Source: Protea cynaroides (Eukaryota > Streptophyta > Magnoliopsida > Proteales > Proteaceae). From it: 64,000 nucleotides of DNA. Each line of letters starts with the position of its first letter. Position 1 is the stretch's first letter. A program made the translations under genes and the position numbers. The stretch covers positions 57,010,529 to 57,074,528 of the forward strand of contig CM053270.1 in NCBI GenBank assembly GCA_028583415.1. Reading direction: 5' to 3'. This document shows positions 61,425-64,000 of this stretch, in pieces. The notes under the pieces were generated by a model, which made no database searches, was not told where the DNA came from, and saw only the letters and a program-made list of their open reading frames with translations.

Positions 61425-61570
61425 AGAGGGTCGGACAATTCGACTAGAGCCATCGACCCTCTGATCGACCCTCTAATCGACCCTCAGCTTTCGGGAATCT
61501 GACAGAAAAACACAGGGTCGGACATTAAGGGTTTGACATACCATCGACCCTCACCATCGACCCTGTATAG
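61425..61570. promoter_or_regulatory. CGACCCTC motif block upstream of the antisense gene (C)
   Basis: CATCGACCCTCTGATCGACC, CTAATCGACCCTCAG, CATCGACCCTCACCATCGAC. The same words form the U3 and U5 blocks of the C LTR. It lies directly upstream of exon 1 of the antisense gene, as in F. Confidence 0.6.
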
Positions 61571-61663
61571 AAAAGACAGTATTTTGTTTATAAAATGAGC
61601 TCGAATTGGAATTGATTATTGGTTAACGTGCCTACATGACATATACATGATTTCTCACCTATC

Positions 61664-62880
61664 TTGATGATTTTTAGGCACAACCAATCATCGAAAAGAA
61701 ATATTTCTGGACGTAGAGTTACCCGACAGACCCGAAATACAGTCCCACCACCACCACCAGTGGAGGAGACTAGTCAAGAGAATAACCATGCACAGGATAA
61801 TCCAGAACCGGCAAACCCTACAAATTTGCCACCTCCACTATCGGAGCTAGCAACTGTGGTTATGAACCTAACTCAGCAGCTACAGCAGATGCAACACGCA
61901 CAAGCTCAAATGCAGGTTGCCATGGGGATTATGTATCAAGCCACTCAGGCTGCACCCATACACACTGGGCAAGCCAGTCAAGACCGATGGGTAACCACCC
62001 AGCTCCTCGGACACCTCAACAACCGGTTGCACCAATTCCGAAGCAGGTCCCGGGGCAGACAAGGGATGTACAACTATCCACCCCCTATGTTTGGGGCATA
62101 CCAAAATCAACTGGATCACTCCCGGCTAGTGGAGAGGTTTTTGAAAATGAAACCGAGAGAATTCAACGGCAAGCCGTCTGATCCACTGTGGCCAGCACAG
62201 TGGATAGACGAGATGGAAAGGAACTTCCTTATGATGACTATCACCGAGGAAGAGAAAGTACTATGCGCCACCTTCATGCTCAAAGGCGACGCACACCATT
62301 GGTGGAAATCTACAAAGACGTACTTATTGACCAAGCACGCCCTACTGACATGGGCTATATATAAAGAAGCGTTCTTCGAGAAGTATTTCCCAAGAAGCTT
62401 CAGAGATTCAATGGAGAAAGAGTTCTTGAGTCTATACCAGGGGAAGATGTCCGTAGACTCGTATCAACAACGCTATGAAGAGCTGTTTTTCTTCGCACCG
62501 GCTAGTATGCAGGAAGAAGATACCAAAACCCGTAGGTTTGTCGTGGGACTAAGAGGAAGCATAAGAGAAAATGTTCTGGGCTTAGAGAAGAAAATCTATA
62601 ACGAAGCTGTCCGGATTGCTCGAGTAATCGAATCGAGCCGGAAGGAGAGTTACTTCTCCCGAACGAAGGCATCAAGAGACCAGCCGGAAACTCCTACAAC
62701 GGGGGCAATAATAGGACGTATAAATCTTTTCGTCCTCGAATTTTTGCTCTTTGCACCAAAGTCTACTTCCGCAGCTCAACCACAGCCAAAGCCAAATTCG
62801 AAGCCCCGAGTGCTATAACCGCAACCAACCAGGGCATATGGCAAGAGAATGCCCAAAACCCAAGAAGCGTTACATCAAGG
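61664..62880 (+). pseudogene. Chromovirus C gag
   Basis: Open from 61664 for 384 codons: a Pro-rich and Gln-rich start, then FLKMKPREFNGKPSDPLWPA, the HHWWKS and YQQRYEELFFF signatures and VVGLRGSIRENVLGLEKKIY. After a frameshift near 62710 the zinc knuckle follows as CYNRNQPGHMAREC, with the second Cys changed to Arg. The gag core is almost intact compared with that of F, so C is probably the younger copy. Confidence 0.88.
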
Positions 62881-63500
62881 ACGGGTATATGCTTTGTTAC
62901 ATCGAGGATGCTTGCCCGCATCGCCCGATGTGGTCACGGTATCGTACCTATCAATGGCGTACCCGGTCAGTACTCTTTGATTCAGGGGCTACGCATTCAT
63001 TTATATCTGTGTTGTTTGGAAAGAAGACCAATTTACCCATCAAAACATTAGACTACAAATTACTTGTACGGTCACCGATGGGATTAGAAATGGAATTAGA
63101 GAAAGGTTATGGGCCATGTCTAGTTCTCATTGGCGAGAAAACCTTAGATGCAACTTTAATACAACTTGAGATGGCAGACTTTGACGTCATCTTGGGAATG
63201 GACTGGTTAGCTCGGCATTCAGCAAACCTATTATGCGCCAAAAAGAAGCTAACGTTAAAAGACAAAGAAGAGCAGAATTCAGTTTCTCGGGAACCAAACT
63301 TCCCAGGAGACGTAAGCTCATACTCTCAGCATTAAAGGCTAAGAAGTCCCTTGAAAAGGGAGCCGTCGGATATCTAGTATCAGTGGTCGACCTAACCAAG
63401 GACGCGCCACGAATGGAAGATATTGATGTCGTGCGGGATTACCCAGATGTATTTCTGGAGGAACTACCAGGATTACCACCCGACCGAGCCACAGAGTTTG
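62881..63500 (+). pseudogene. Chromovirus C protease, truncated pol
   Basis: Carries VLFDSGATHSFISVLF (catalytic Asp) and ADFDVILGMDWLARHSANLL. After a frameshift near 63260 it reads GYLVSVVDL ... LPGLPPDRATEFV, the linker before reverse transcriptase. It ends at the junction with element B at about 63498-63502. Confidence 0.88.
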
Positions 63501-64000
63501 TCTCCATATCTTGACAACATGTACTACCGCTGCTAATTCCAAGTCATGAGTGGGATAGTTTTTCTCATGTGTCTTCAATTGTCTTGAGGCATACGCAACT
63601 ACTTGTTCTCCTTGCATAAGTACACATCCTAAACCCAACCTAGACGCATCATTGTACAAGGTAAATGGTTGTCCTGGAATAGGAATAGTCAAGATGGGAG
63701 TAGATATCAATCTAGCTTTCAATGTTTGAAAACCTTCTTCACATTTGTCGGTCCAAACAAACTTTTCTCCTTTCTTAGTTAAACTGGTGAGAGGTACGGC
63801 GATTCTAGAGTAATCTTCCACGAATCGTCAGTAATACCCAGCTAGACCTAAGAAACTTCTGATTTCTGCAATACTCTTAGGTGCTTCCCATTTCACAATG
63901 GCTTCAATCTTGCTAGTATCCACTCTAATACCTTCATTGGATACAACATGGCCTAGGAAAGTGACCTCATTTAGTCAAAACTTACACTTTGTAAATTTGG
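63501..64000 (-). pseudogene. Chromovirus B pol, reverse transcriptase end and RNase H start
   Basis: Minus strand reads the RT thumb (MEDYSRIAVPLTSLTKKGEK) and the RNase H start (LYNDASRLGLGCVLMQGEQV, YASRQLKTHEKNYPTHDLEL). The TDAS active-site Asp is preserved as NDAS. It stops at VKIWR, where C joins. A frameshift lies near 63830. This is the upstream part of the pol whose integrase is at 55359-56875. Confidence 0.88.

Larger units (their letters stand above)
56876..63500 (+). mobile_element. Chromovirus C, 3'-truncated, inserted in element B
   Basis: 5' LTR 56876-59194, primer site, leader with antisense gene, gag and protease up to the start of reverse transcriptase (DRATEFV). There it ends at a junction with element B in the opposite orientation. 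The 5' boundary is exact: TGTAAGAC directly follows B's pol sequence (last five bases AAACC). The 3' half of C, its 3' LTR and roughly 130-150 codons of B are gone, so a deletion removed both after insertion. Confidence 0.87.

Overview
This is a 64 kb piece of a plant nuclear genome that is rich in transposable elements. The evidence is GT-AG introns, a seven-exon plant terpene synthase, Ty1/copia and Ty3/gypsy chromodomain retrotransposons primed by initiator tRNA-Met, MITEs, long AT/GA microsatellites and a 500-N scaffold gap. An angiosperm is certain; a large-genome lineage such as a magnoliid is only a guess. There is one full-length host gene, plus one host exon cut by a retrotransposon.

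Layout. 1-2565: end of pol and 3' LTR of chromovirus A (+). 2566-2740: host exon fragment interrupted by A. 3144-5968: short deletion-derived copia element (copia-1) with a perfect 5-bp target-site duplication. 5974-12500: non-coding, with an LTR-like stretch, a compound microsatellite and three MITE-like repeats. 12610-16668 (-): a TPS-a sesquiterpene synthase gene. All seven exons are present and it would encode 550 aa, but exon 5 has one extra base. A TRIM sits in intron 6 and the promoter region is tandemly duplicated. 17954-36780: copia-2 (+), a nest. It was invaded by an LTR fragment, by a CACTA-like end, and by chromovirus F (24199-36177, -), which is complete and flanked by the duplication ACTAC. 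36781-41729: non-coding, with a hAT-type MITE and a 36-bp minisatellite. 41730-51612: a long LTR-like unit with satellite-like repeats, the N gap, and a 1.7-kb direct duplication around a truncated chromovirus E (-). 51950-64000: copia integrase, cut by LTR fragment H, cut by chromovirus B (-), cut by chromovirus C (+). C lost its 3' half in a deletion whose far end lies in B's RNase H.

Most interesting. The chromoviruses A, B, C, E and F form one family with LTRs of about 2.2-2.4 kb. In the two whose 5' leader is visible (F and C), the stretch between the LTR and gag holds a separate gene on the opposite strand, with a leader intron of 441-442 bp. Blocks of a short motif lie upstream of the LTR TATA box, in U5 and upstream of the antisense gene. 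The core CGACC is constant, but the bases after it differ between elements and agree within an element: GGT in F, CTC in C, CTA in A, ACA in B, mostly CCC/CTG in E. This looks like a DNA-binding protein and its sites changing together. The same LTRs also share a small Cys-rich reading frame downstream of conserved splice-like signals.
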